Shown: positions 50,301-61,391 of the stretch, in pieces
Layout: each line of letters begins with the position of its first letter
Position numbering within the stretch: the first letter of the stretch is position 1
The notes under the pieces: generated by a model
The model's input: only the letters and a program-made list of their open reading frames with translations
What the model was told of the DNA's origin: nothing
The model's database searches: none
Program-made: the position numbers and the translations under genes
NCBI GenBank assembly: GCA_907165065.1
Contig: OU015528.1
Span: forward strand, 34,122,515-34,186,514
Source of the DNA: Caprimulgus europaeus
Lineage: Eukaryota; Chordata; Aves; Caprimulgiformes; Caprimulgidae
Direction: 5' to 3'
Length of the DNA stretch: 64,000 bases

Positions 50301-51174
50301 GAGAGTAATGAGATTATTTTATACTACAATTACATAGCTCAAATTCCATACCTTCTCAGTAGCTGAGATTCAGGGTTCTTGCTAGATTCTGCTAAGAGAC
50401 AGGTAAACATCAGCTGAAAAATGTTAGTGCTAGTATTGCAGAATGCTAATAATACCAACAACTAATAATTAACTTTTTGTCTGGTGATAATTCTTCAGAA
50501 ATCTAATCAACAAATACTGACTTCATTGTGCTAATTTCTGTTCCTGAAATTTATGGTCTAAATATCCAAGGCAGCCAGATAGGACATTTATACTTAGTTT
50601 AATATCCTCTGTGTTCTGTATGTTTTAGAGGAGACATTTAGTTGTAGATAGATCTTAGTGAAAGCATCTATGAAATACTGTGAGGTTCCCCCAAACTCTT
50701 GCTCTGGCACAATTCTCCCTATGTCCTTCAATTTCTATTCCCTTTTCCAGGCCAGCAGTGCATTAGGTATGTGGCAGGAAAACTCAGAAGTATTTTCGTA
50801 TTCCATTCAGATCTCACATAATTTAATCAAAACCCTAAAGAGTTACACCTAGGCTTGGTTTGGCTCTTTATATTTAGCATAACCTAATACTGGGGCTTTA
50901 TTTCTTCCTAAACTGTCTGATTGAATGCTACTGTAAATTATTCTGCTTTTAGCAAAGCATTATTTCATCTTGGGCTCATGTTTCATAACTTTCAGAATCA
51001 CAAAAAGGAAGAATTTTTTTGGTTTATTTCCAAGATTTGCTTAGGTAAGCTTTATGATATGCCTGCAAGATTTGAAACAACAATACATATCTTGATGGGT
51101 AGAAGGACATCAGTGACATTTTGTAGTGCCCTGATCACAAAGGGAATATATTGCATAGCTTAATTCCTCTGCGA
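44344..51174. other. Intergenic, AT-rich unique sequence
   Basis: About 6.8 kb; no exon, RNA gene or transposon recognised. It contains poly-T runs near 46.06-46.10 kb, a TTAAGTG / CACTTG inverted pair at 47143-47160 and a duplicated TTGCATCATT near 49.91 kb. Confidence 0.5.
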
Positions 51175-51950
51175 CACATATGGGATTACAGGGTAATTTG
51201 GGCTGGAAGGGGCCTCAGGAGGTCTCTAGCCCAACCCCACGCTCACAGCAGGCTCAGCTGCAAGGTCAGACTGGGTTGCTCTGGGCTGTACCCACAGTAT
51301 AGGCTTCAAAACCTCCAGGGACAGAGACTGCACAACCGCTCTGGGCAGTTTTCTTGACTGCTTAATTGTCATCATGGGGAAACATTTCTTCTGTCCAGTC
51401 TGAACCTCTGTGGTTTCACCTTATTTCCGTTGCCTCTCAGCCTCCAGACACACACTGCTGGGAAGAGCCCGGCCCCAATACTTTCATAAGCTCCTCATAG
51501 GTGCTGGGGGCTTCTGTGGGGTTGCCCCCAAAGCCATTCCCTCTCCCAGTGCACAAGCCCCAGTGCTTCTGCCTGTCCCCACAGGGCACATGCTCCAGCC
51601 CAACCATCATGGTGGCCCTCCCCTGGACTCCATTTTACTGGTGCCTTTCCCCTGCTGCGGAGCCTCAACTGGACACAGTGCTTGAGACGTGGTCTAACAG
51701 CTGCTGAGTAAAGGGAATAATCCCGTTCCTTAGTCTGCTGGCTGTGCTTCTGCTGACACAGCCCAGGGCACTCTTGGCCTTCGTTGGTGCCAGGGCTCAC
51801 TGCTGGCTTGCACTCAGCTCGCTGCCCACCAGCGCTCCAGGACCTCCTCTGCAGAGCCACTCCCCAGACCACCTTGTTCAAGGGTTTCTTCCTCCCAGAG
51901 GCATGGTGTAGCATTTGTCCTTGTTGAATTTCATAAGGTTCCTGTTGGCC
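51175..51950 (-). mobile_element. CR1 LINE 3' part, minus strand, long old copy
   Basis: About 775 bases of CR1 read on the minus strand, from the 3' end at 51175 (plus-strand TTTGGGCTGGAAGGGGCCTC) through the CTCCAGGGACAGAGACTGCA block to the RT region at the right (plus-strand CTTGTTGAATTTCATAAGGT, coding the NLMKFNKGK-type block). No open frame survives, and CpG-rich blocks are partly decayed. This is the second-longest CR1 in the window. Confidence 0.9.
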
Positions 51951-54900
51951 AATTATTGAAACTTGACCTTAGGCAGGGCTGGAATTATAGTGGGAAACAA
52001 TTGAAAGGATACAATTGAATTGAGAGGTTGCTCTTGAATCATTCAGGACAGAAATTTAAATACATTAAAGAGAGGAAGAATGTACAAAGGTATTCCAATG
52101 AATCCTTGAAATACCTTGAAGTATGGAGACAGAGTCTTTCATCAAGCTGTGTATGATGCTGTGTAGTGTAAAACCTTTCACTGAAGAAGCAGAGCCCACA
52201 ACCACTTGACCAGGAAAAAAATCATTACTCTCACAGCATGGAGCCTTATACCTAACAGCGGTCAGCTGCATGAAGTGAACATTGGGCATCTGAGGCGACA
52301 GAAGGTGTTGTGTATGCCTTCACCCATATACACACATACACAGTGTTTTGGAATAGGACTGAAAAATATTGATGGAACAGGCCCACACATGGGAGGGAGC
52401 GTATGCCTAGAAAATCTCCTGCTTGTAGAAGCAGTTCATTAAAATCAAGCAAAACAAATGCAGGAGCTTTCTTACTTTAGGTCCTGAGTATAAATGAAGT
52501 TACACAGGCATAACTTCATTGTTCTACCCACTCCCTAAATTAGGCCTTTTTGAGAGTTATTTAGGATTAAGGAAGGACATGAATTTAAAGTGAAATAGCT
52601 ATTCTCATTTTTCATGTAAACAAGCTCTTATTTGATTTTTCTCTGTAATTATTCAGTAGCAAGAAAATTAAAGACTATATTCCCTATCAAAAACCTTTAT
52701 TAAGTATTTGGCCCAAATGACTTGATTGTATCATTTTAATGAATACAGAAAAAATTAATCAGCACAAAAATTCATTAATTATAACATGGCAGAAAGCCAC
52801 TGAAATAGACAACAATGGTTCTTTAACTGACAGATAATTACTCAGACTAACTATTTCAAAGCCATCTTGCAAATTTATCCAATGTGTGGGCAACAGATTC
52901 ACCAGGGGTTCATAAAGCCCTCTCAGTTCTTTACATATACGCCTACGTATTTCAGTAGGAGTCACCCTGCTAAATCTGGCTTATTCTACAGTAGTGTATG
53001 TACACAAAAGATAGAGGAATTTACTGCAAAAACTGGATCCTGATTTTAGGAGCCATTTCTCTTCATAAACACAACTTGATCAAAATTGAAGACTTTGTGA
53101 AAGGAGATAAAAGAAAGCAAAAAAGATTCTGAAAATGGTTGCAATTGAAAACCACATCAGTGCTGCCAGCTACTGCAGTCCTCACAAGTGAGGGTTAAGT
53201 TATATGTCTGTATGGATGATGTATTTTAGATCTGCAGAACTAGGGATGCTGTGTTTTTTTCTTGAATGTAATGCCTTCTTGCTCCATTTGTTCCAATAAA
53301 TGGACAACAATCAACTTCTGAACCAGAACCCCAAACAATAAGTAATATCAAGAGCCTGAAATCTAAAAGGCAGCTCCCAGATGATTAGACAAGAGAAATC
53401 CTGAAGAAGAAAACTGGGACAGAGTGTCAGGAAAAACATCCTGAAGAATTAATTGGTTCGAAGTGTGTGTTGGCTTCTTGCAGAAAATGGGAAAGCTGCA
53501 CAAATTTTTTGTCCTTAAATCTTAATGGATCGAAATATAGTAACAGGGTTGTCATGTCCCAAAAATCAGGAGATGTGGTTTAGAAATTAGGAGACAATTA
53601 TTTTAGTTAAAAATGCAAACAGCAGCGTCATTTTATTCACCTTTGCATTTGTGGTTTGGGTTTTGGGGTTTTTTTTTGAGATTTCTGATACTAAGTTTTT
53701 CTCTTCAAGCAGTTAGGCTAGAAACTAAATATTATTTTTCCACTTGGATGCTGGGATTCCCTCTCAGTACTGACACTACCTGGGAAGCATCAGATGGAGA
53801 AAGACGTGGGCTAAGCCTGAAAGAGGCTGGAATGCTAAGACTGCAGCGGACGATCCTGCACTGGTGCGTGACTGGAAGACCTACTGGTAATTTTCATGGT
53901 CTGGATCTTCAGCTGGTTTAAAGTGGGTTAATTCTGAAGAAGTCACTGGAGCTGCATTGATTCACACCACCTGGGTATTTGACTAAATCATTCCCTAATA
54001 GAGTTACAGAGCTATAAAGGTGCAAGCCCCCTTCTGCCATCACTCTTTGTGGGTTGATTCTGTATTTGCTGAAAGAAAACAATAATTGGGGCACTGTTAT
54101 TTTCTTGACAGATAATACTCATGGCAACAATCTCTCAGGCATTTATTGTGCACACAGTTATTGAGAACACTGACAGTTTTCCTTCACTTGATGACACAAT
54201 AAAATACTACAATTAGTGCAAAATGTACTCAGCATTCAAAATTTACTTGTCCAGTGATATTCATTGTTCTTGTGATTGACAGATTTTGGCAGAGAAGGGT
54301 GAATTTACTTAAGTGATATTTGCATATGTTTTTGAATTAATGCTGACTGATTTGAAATAGCCAAAGGCAATGTGATTTCTAAATTTTTGTTTCCCTACTA
54401 GGACCACTTACTTTGTTTTGAGGTTTGCCATTAATCCGTGTAATCTATTGAGTAAATTGCTGTTTATTTCAGCATAGATAGGTGCATTTCGTATGATGAA
54501 CAAGTGCTTGGGCTTTTGTTCCAGTGGTATGTCATTGAAAGGAACCAATGCCTTGTCTCTGCATGCTTTGCTGACTTTAAGATCACAAGAATAGGAAGTA
54601 AGGTCCGTTTTCTCAGCAGAAGGAGGCTGTACTAGCGACATTCACTGGAAGAAGGTTGCTTTTCTAATTTTGTTATAGTCAAGTGCTGTGACAATGCAGT
54701 GGTATCTAATGGAGTGAACAGTAGGAAGAGGACAATGTTTGTGCTATGGAGACAGGAATGGCAGAAAGAACCCCCAAAGGATCTGTGGGGGACATAATGA
54801 CAAACAAGACCCTGGTAACTCTTCCCCGTTACTGCCTAACAGAATAATCAGCAGGTTTTGATTGCTTCATTTACTATCAGCCACTTGCCATAAAGCATTA

Positions 54901-55231
54901 AATTACCACATAAGTCTTTTGATAGATAGCTATAGAACAAATGCAAGCAAACCATTATCAGCATGAGCTCAGGGTGCTTGCTGAGGCGCTTCCTCACCAG
55001 ATATTTAACCCAGGAGAGAACTCAGCTCTGAGGCTTCTATAAACTTGAAACTTGTATAAATCATAAAAGCTCCCCAGCATATGTGACATCACCCCTTACC
55101 TTGGTGCCCTTGGAGGTCAGAGTGCAATAGGGTGGTTAGATTCACTTCTGAATTGAAATAACAGAAAGACATTAAGAAACTGCTGTTTGCTACAGTGAAA
55201 TCACTGTTAATCCCAGAACTGCAAAATGGCA
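51951..55231. other. Intergenic, AT-rich unique sequence
   Basis: About 3.3 kb between two minus-strand CR1 fragments; no gene or repeat recognised. Confidence 0.5.
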
Positions 55232-55622
55232 GAGGGAGGAAGGGACTTCTGGATGTTGTTTGGTCCAAACCCTGGCTCAAAGCAGATCCATTGAAATCAG
55301 ATTGCTCAGGATCTTGCCCAGTCAAATTTGTAGTATCTCTGTTGTTGAAGATGCTATAACCTCTCTGGTCAAACTAGTCCAATGTTTGAATGCCCTCAAT
55401 AGGAATTTTTTTCTCCTAGTTTCTAACTGGAATTTCCTGTGTTGCAACTTGTGCCCTTGCCTCTCATCTTATCATTGGAAAGAGTCTGTCTCTGCCTTCT
55501 CTGTAGACTTCTGGTAGGTAACTGAAGACAGCAAGAAGACTACTCTTTAGCAGTCTCTTCTTAAGATTGCATGCTGTCAGCCGTTCCTTGTATGCCATGT
55601 GCTCCCAACCCCTGCTAAGATC
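55232..55622 (-). mobile_element. CR1 LINE 3' fragment, old subfamily, minus strand
   Basis: Minus-strand CR1 of about 390 bases: plus-strand GGAAGGGACTTCTGGATGTT, CAAACCCTGGCTCAAAGCAG, CAGATTGCTCAGGATCTTGC, CAATGTTTGAATGCCCTC, TTCCTGTGTTGCAACTTGTG, and CTTGTATGCCATGTGCTCCC at the right. The tail is missing and divergence is high, similar in age to the fragment at 5664. Confidence 0.85.
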
Positions 55623-55650
55623 CAGGAAAAAGACATGAAGCACAAGGACC

Positions 55651-55682
55651 CTTCCCTGCTTTCCCTTCCCTTCCCTTTCCTG
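55651..55682. repeat. (TTCCC)n pyrimidine simple repeat
   Basis: Imperfect pentamer repeats of TTCCC. Confidence 0.85.
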
Positions 55683-58600
55683 TTTGGTTCCTGGGTGCTC
55701 AAATCAGGTATCGATGCTGATGTTGGGGGTCAGGGGTAACGAGGAAGAGACTGACTACTCAGGCAGGTGTGATCTAAGGACGCTGCTGGGGCCCCTGTCT
55801 GTGAATGCAAGAAATCAAATTGCAAGCCAAGGCTTAATGGGAAGCAACTAATTAGGGAGCATTACATGCAAGAGTTGTCCTGATTTGGGCCAGAGCCTCA
55901 GTGCAGGGTCACACAAGCTCTTTGAGAAAAGAGCTGGTTCCATCAGTATAAGAATTCTCTGCAGCACAGAAGATAACTGAAAAAATTTTGACCACACAAC
56001 ACATTGTGTGCAGATGCTGTTTATGTTCAGCACAGGTATTTTTAGAATAATTTAAATATAGTTTTAAAAGATGTTATTGTAACTCTTGCTTATATTCTTC
56101 CACCTGGAAGTCCATATGGAGATGTACAAACTGTGTACAAAGCAAAGAGGAGTGATGTGCATTGATGGTACAAGGACTCATTCAGTGCACCTCTGAAAAG
56201 GCTGGACTTAAAGAGGCAGGCTGTCTTCATAGATAGAGAAGCCATGCGTGCTCATCCAGCACAGTAAACCTTTCTTCCAGTCACTGCATGACTGTGTTGT
56301 TAAATACAAAATATCTGACAATGTTAAGTTGAGTTTAGCTTCAGAGGTGAGGTTTCGATTCTCCCAAACTCATTCCCATACCTTAAACTGCCATAAGCCT
56401 GACTGGGATGAGTCTGATAGAAAGGAATGAAGCAGTGGCTCCGTTCTTCCCTGCCTCTTCCCCTGTCCTGCACGGCCAGGTTTGCAGGAAGGGAACTGCA
56501 CACCCTGTCCTTTAAGACATGTTGCAGTGGTTCCATTCCCTTGGAACTCCCACAGCCGATACACAGATTGCTTAGTTAACACTCTTTCCTGGTACTCACA
56601 GTAACTGCTCCAAGGCAGCAATACCCAGCAGCTTTCTGCAGGCTCATCTGCTTGTAAAAATCCAATGAACACCTGAGAGGACATCGGAATTTCTTACACC
56701 TGTTGATCAATTATTCAGTTGCCAATGCACAGCATGTTACAGAATCATTTTAAGTAGTAGGAAGTAAAGTCTGGTTAATCTCTGTAAAGCCCAGAAATAG
56801 TTCTGCAATCATCTCAATTTAATGGGTGATTCTTGTGCAAGGATAGCAATCTCTACAAATTGAAGATAACTGTGGATTCAACAGAATACTAACTGAGATA
56901 CAGGGGCTTTCATGGCACAATCTAGTGAATCATAAAGTTATGCATGTAAAAGAAGTTTTAAAAATTAGGTTTAAACATCAAATTGCCATGCAACATCAAC
57001 ATAACTTTGTCAAAATGTTTAGTGGGAAACACTTAGAGCGAAATATTACACTCTCAGACAAATATGTGTCAGAGAGAAATACTCATGTCTTTCAGTATGG
57101 CTGTAGATGTAATCAAGAGCTAAGAATAAAATACAACATTTTAAATATAAGTATTTATTTTAGGTTGATTTTTAAATTAAATACTTGGCAGCCCTGGAGT
57201 ACAAATATAATTATTTACTGCAGTATTTAATTAAAAGATGTCTATTTTTTGGAAAAGAAAAATTTACATCTGTCCTGAAATTCCAGTGCTACAGTACGCA
57301 GGCAAAATAAATAAGGAAACGCAATTTTGAAGTCCTCATCTATTGTAAATTGCTTTGAAGTACTATTTATGGGCCAAATTGAATAACTTTTAGAGGACAT
57401 CTCTGTGGATGAGGAGGTTGTACTGTGGGATGGGAGAAGCAAGTAGTATCACCAGGAGACTCCTGTGTCTCTTATTGTCACCTTCTTTTCTCTCACTGGG
57501 GTGGCTGGTTGCTCTACATAGTCACAGAGTCTTATTGAAAAACCAGCAGGTTTTCAGTCCTCTTCTGCCCTACCGTATAACTGCACTTCACTGTCTGCCA
57601 AGTTGGAGTCAGCCATATGAAGAAATTGGCAGGGTTTGGCCCAAATCATTTGCTGCAATCACCTGCTGATACATGTAAGTGGGTAGCTGTAACTTGCACT
57701 CAGTTGTGGGCAGGGGCCTTATTAAGGATGAACTGAGCTTTGGTGCAGGATTGAAGTGACCATGGATCTGCAGAGGATTCCTTTAGTGGAAGCTGGAACT
57801 CCTGGTGGACTCATGTGTTGTGAAGGAAAGCAGAGGAAGGGAGAGCTGTACACATGCTCCCAACATTGTATGTTTTAAAAGGAGAAAAATGTATATTTCA
57901 CTAATAAGAGGGTGGAATTAGCTGGCTTTTGGAATATGTGGCCCTCTCAGTCATGGAACCTGTTACAGCCATAATCTGGATGAATTCTCCACTGAGGTCT
58001 TTAACGTGAACTGCTGGCCAGAAATGTTTGTTATACAGAATGCCAGTTAGGTTAGAAAAGAACACGTGTGATACACACCTTCTGCCCCTGAAAACCTTGC
58101 CACGCTGCAGGTGTGTAAAAAGGCAGTGTTTTCGAACTTCCCTGATCAAAGTGCTTAATTGCAAGGGAAGGCTGTATGCATGCATATGGAAATTGTGCAA
58201 CACTCACATCGGCTACAGGAGAGTCAGGGCTTCCCAGAAATCCCCCCGCCCTCCACCAAGTGATCTTAATGGATGGATACCACAGATTTCATCCTCTGCT
58301 TCTCCCAGCTGCTTTTTCAATAGCACTGCTGGAGAGAATAGCTTTCATTCGCACAAGTGGCCTCAGTTTCCAGTCACCATATTGCTCATGCTGACACTCT
58401 GAAGGGGAATCTGAAAGAAGGAGAGTTCTAGTCCTGTTTCTATTCAAGCTCAAGGTAATCTGTCCTTGGCTTGCACATGTGTTGCTGTCCACATCAGGTT
58501 AAGAGGGTATAAAAGTGCTGCTGACAACTCCCCTTAGGGTTTCCCTTAGGAATTCTTATGATGTGGGATAATTAGCAGGGCTCTGGGGAAGCCGGGAGGG

Positions 58601-59209
58601 AGCTCCCTTTCCTCTCCAGGGACTCTGTTGAGTAACTCAGACTGCCTTGGTATTTGCACAGCTCTTGCTTTATGATGGACTGGGATTTAAAGCAAACAAA
58701 CAGGTAGCTACAAACAGACAAAACCAAACAAAAAACAATATAGCTTGTATCTGAACAGAGGACCCTGCAGCCAGACCTAAAGCAGCAAAGAAGAGATGTT
58801 GTTGAGGGTGCGTGCTCCCCAAGCAGCTACCAGTGTGTTCAGTGGGCATTGCTACCTCTGTGTGACAAAAACCTGGTCATTCACCAAGTGCTTGAACGTG
58901 GACTTAACAGCCTCACTGGGGTTGGATGTGGCTTTCCTCTGAGGAACTCTCGGTCTTATGTTACATGTTTGCAAAAACACACACTTCTCTTCTGATCCCT
59001 AAAAAAAAATTAAAAAAACCCAACTGCTGTAAATCACGGAAAATTCATAACTTGCTTGAGGTATAACAGCTGTTGATTTAAGGCTCAACATCTTTGGGAG
59101 CACATTGCTGCTAAGAAGATAAAAATCTTTTGACAAAGTTGTGACCATAAAAATTGCAAGGCTTTCGCCAACATTTAGAGAGGATTTGCATCTCCCTTAT
59201 AATAAATAA

Positions 59210-59285
59210 CAATAATAATAGCTCACATTTATATGGTGCTTCCCAGATTCAAAATGTTTTACAAACATCAGCTAATTAATCTTAT
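59210..59285 (+). mobile_element. MIR-like / amniote core-SINE-type remnant
   Basis: The block AATAATAATAGCTCACATTT, ATATGGTGCTTCCCAGATTC and AAAATGTTTTACAAACATCA, then TAATTAATC, resembles an ancient amniote repeat consensus as I remember it (AATAATAGCTAACATTTATA, GCGCTTTACA, AAGCGCTTTACAAACATTAA). Only this part is preserved. Confidence 0.5.
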
Positions 59286-60785
59286 TGAAATACTTTCCCT
59301 CGCAATACAGTGATATACAGTCCAAAATGTTCCTCATAAAGGGGGCTGATGGCTCATAAAATGCAGCATTTTCCTCGCTGTGTGACTATCACTGGCTTTT
59401 AAAATGGCAAATATAAAAATTACACACCTTTATATTTATGCAGCATATTCTTCAATTATTACATCTGTGCAGTGGCCACTATGGTTATTTTGGGCTGGGA
59501 GCATGACTGGAATGTGGATCTCCAGTCTGATTCTCTGGTTTCTTCGTTCTATGCTTTGGGATTTTCTCACATTATGTGGGACTGGTGGCAGCCATCGTCA
59601 GCCTGCCAAGGCTAATAGCCTCCGGCTCCTGCTTGAGGTCTGTGGGTGAAACAGGCTGCTCCAGGGGCCAGGTCAGGGTGGGGCGGGGCGTGGGCCAGCA
59701 GGGGAAGTTCCCTCCTTCGCTGCAATGCCTGCAGAGGCCATGGAGGGAGAACACCATTGGCAGCTCTTGTAAATACTCACTGAAGTCCTTCTTACTCTGT
59801 TTTGGGGAATGTAAAGGACACCTGAAATGAATATGTGCCAAATTTCCACTCCTCTTGTATCCCCCTCCTCATATATCCCATCTCATACCATGTCCCTGGA
59901 GGAACATGAATCAAGCCTGTGGTGGTGAAAAAGAGTTTTTACTAGCACAGTTTCTAGCACGTATTTCTTGACTGACAGCCAATATTTTTTGAGAATCCTA
60001 CTAGTCAAGCCATACTGTCGATGTACTGTCAATAATGGCTGATGGAGGTTTTCTGTTCCCCAGTGAAAAAATCTGTGTCCCCAGTGCGGAGGACATGTCC
60101 TCAAAAGTTGGAAGCACAAAACAGGGTTATAACTAGGGATTTGCCTCTTCCAGCATGTGCAGTAACTTTATTTAAAAAGATCGAGTAACCTTACAGCTTT
60201 CACCAATGTTTACTGCTTCTCACTTAAAAATGAACATAGGAGAAAATCTCATAATCTTTAAACTGACTAAAGGTGAAGCCAAACTCAAGTCAGTCTTTGC
60301 ACCACACACGTACTAATGACTTCTTATGCTAATATATTTTACTTAATTCTTTGACATACTGATTACTGCTACAACTCTGGTAGCATTTTTTATAGTAAGT
60401 GGTAAGGTAATTGCATAGCTGTGGAATTATCTGGTGGGAGGGGATCATTGTTAAGTACTTCTGTTTTCTCTCTAGAAATTTTGAAAGACTTGTGTTTTAG
60501 GTCTTGACTCTTATTTATATGAATGCTGCTTTACTCCATATAAGTAATATCAGAAGCATTACAGTGAATGCAAAAATAGTTTACTATGTCTACAAGGTCC
60601 TTTTAACCTGACAGAGTGGTACAATGTGTCCTTAAACATTTATCAGAATCGTACTGCTGGGGCTCTTGTTTAGTTCAGATCCATGCTTGGTTTAAATCTG
60701 CTCATTGACTGAAGAAAATGACAGCAGAGGAAACTGAAACCTGTGGACTCTGCTGTCCTCTCACAGGCAGGTCTTTTTGCACCGC

Positions 60786-61391
60786 TCTCCTGGTTTCAGC
60801 TGGGATAGAGCTGATTTTCTTCCTAGTAGCTAGAATAGTGCTTTGTTTTGGATTTAGTGTGGGATTTGGAATGAGGAGAATGTTGATAATATACTGATGG
60901 TAAAAGTTGCTAGGAAATGAAGGATATCTCAACTTCACATGTTTTGCTAGCGTGGATCTAGCTAGAAAGACTTGTGCAAGGTGGATAGGAGCACAGCAAG
61001 AACAATGGACCTCAACTGCCCAATGAGATATTCCATATTATATAATTTCATGTTCAGTATATAAATGAGGGTTGGCCAGAAAACACTTCTCTGGGATTGT
61101 GGTTTTGGGATGTTTCTCCTTCTCTGAGATTGCTAGCTGGGAATGAGCTGGGCCTTGGTCAGTGGATGGTGAGCAATTGCATTGTGCATCACTCATTTGT
61201 ATAGTCTGTTATTATTATTATTATTTAGCTAGTATTATCATTATTATTTAATTTTATTTCAATTAATAAATTGTTTTTATCTCAACCTTCAAGTCTTCTT
61301 ACTCCAGTTCTCTCCCTATTCCGAGGAGACGGGGAGAGGAGGAGTGAGCAGCTGTGTGGTTTTTAGTGGCCTGCCAGGTTAAAACATGACA
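60786..61391 (+). mobile_element. Solo LTR of an avian endogenous retrovirus (ERVL-type), sense
   Basis: A 606-base LTR of the same family as 19527-20169, in the opposite orientation. It starts TCTCCTGGTTTCAGCTGGGA, has GATATTCCATATTATATAAT followed by a TATA-type promoter motif (CAGTATATAAATG near 61055), a poly(A) region with AATTAATAAATTG near 61263 and a downstream GTTTTTATCTCAACC block, and ends GGTTAAAACATGACA at 61391. No internal region is attached. A possible worn five-base duplication (ACCGC / ACTAC) flanks it. It contains a small (TTA)n run at 61209-61226. Confidence 0.85.
61209..61226 (+). repeat. (TTA)n microsatellite inside the LTR
   Basis: Six TTA-type units within the solo LTR, not usual for the family, so probably a later expansion. 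Confidence 0.85.

Larger units (their letters stand above)
55623..60785. other. Intergenic, unique sequence
   Basis: About 5.2 kb; no exon or RNA gene recognised. It includes the pyrimidine repeat at 55651 and a MIR-like remnant at 59210. A GC-rich stretch near 59.57-59.75 kb (with GGGGCGGGGCG) is short and not an obvious promoter. Confidence 0.5.

Noticed and set aside
51175-51950. Open frames of 91 and 139 codons at 51.4-51.9 kb
   Set aside because: They are within the minus-strand CR1 and are either antisense or fragments of its decayed ORF2.
59570-59760. GC-rich stretch with GGGGCGGGGCG as a promoter or first exon of the next gene
   Set aside because: Too short and CpG-poor outside that motif for a CpG-island promoter, and no coding frame like the TRHDE N-terminus follows.
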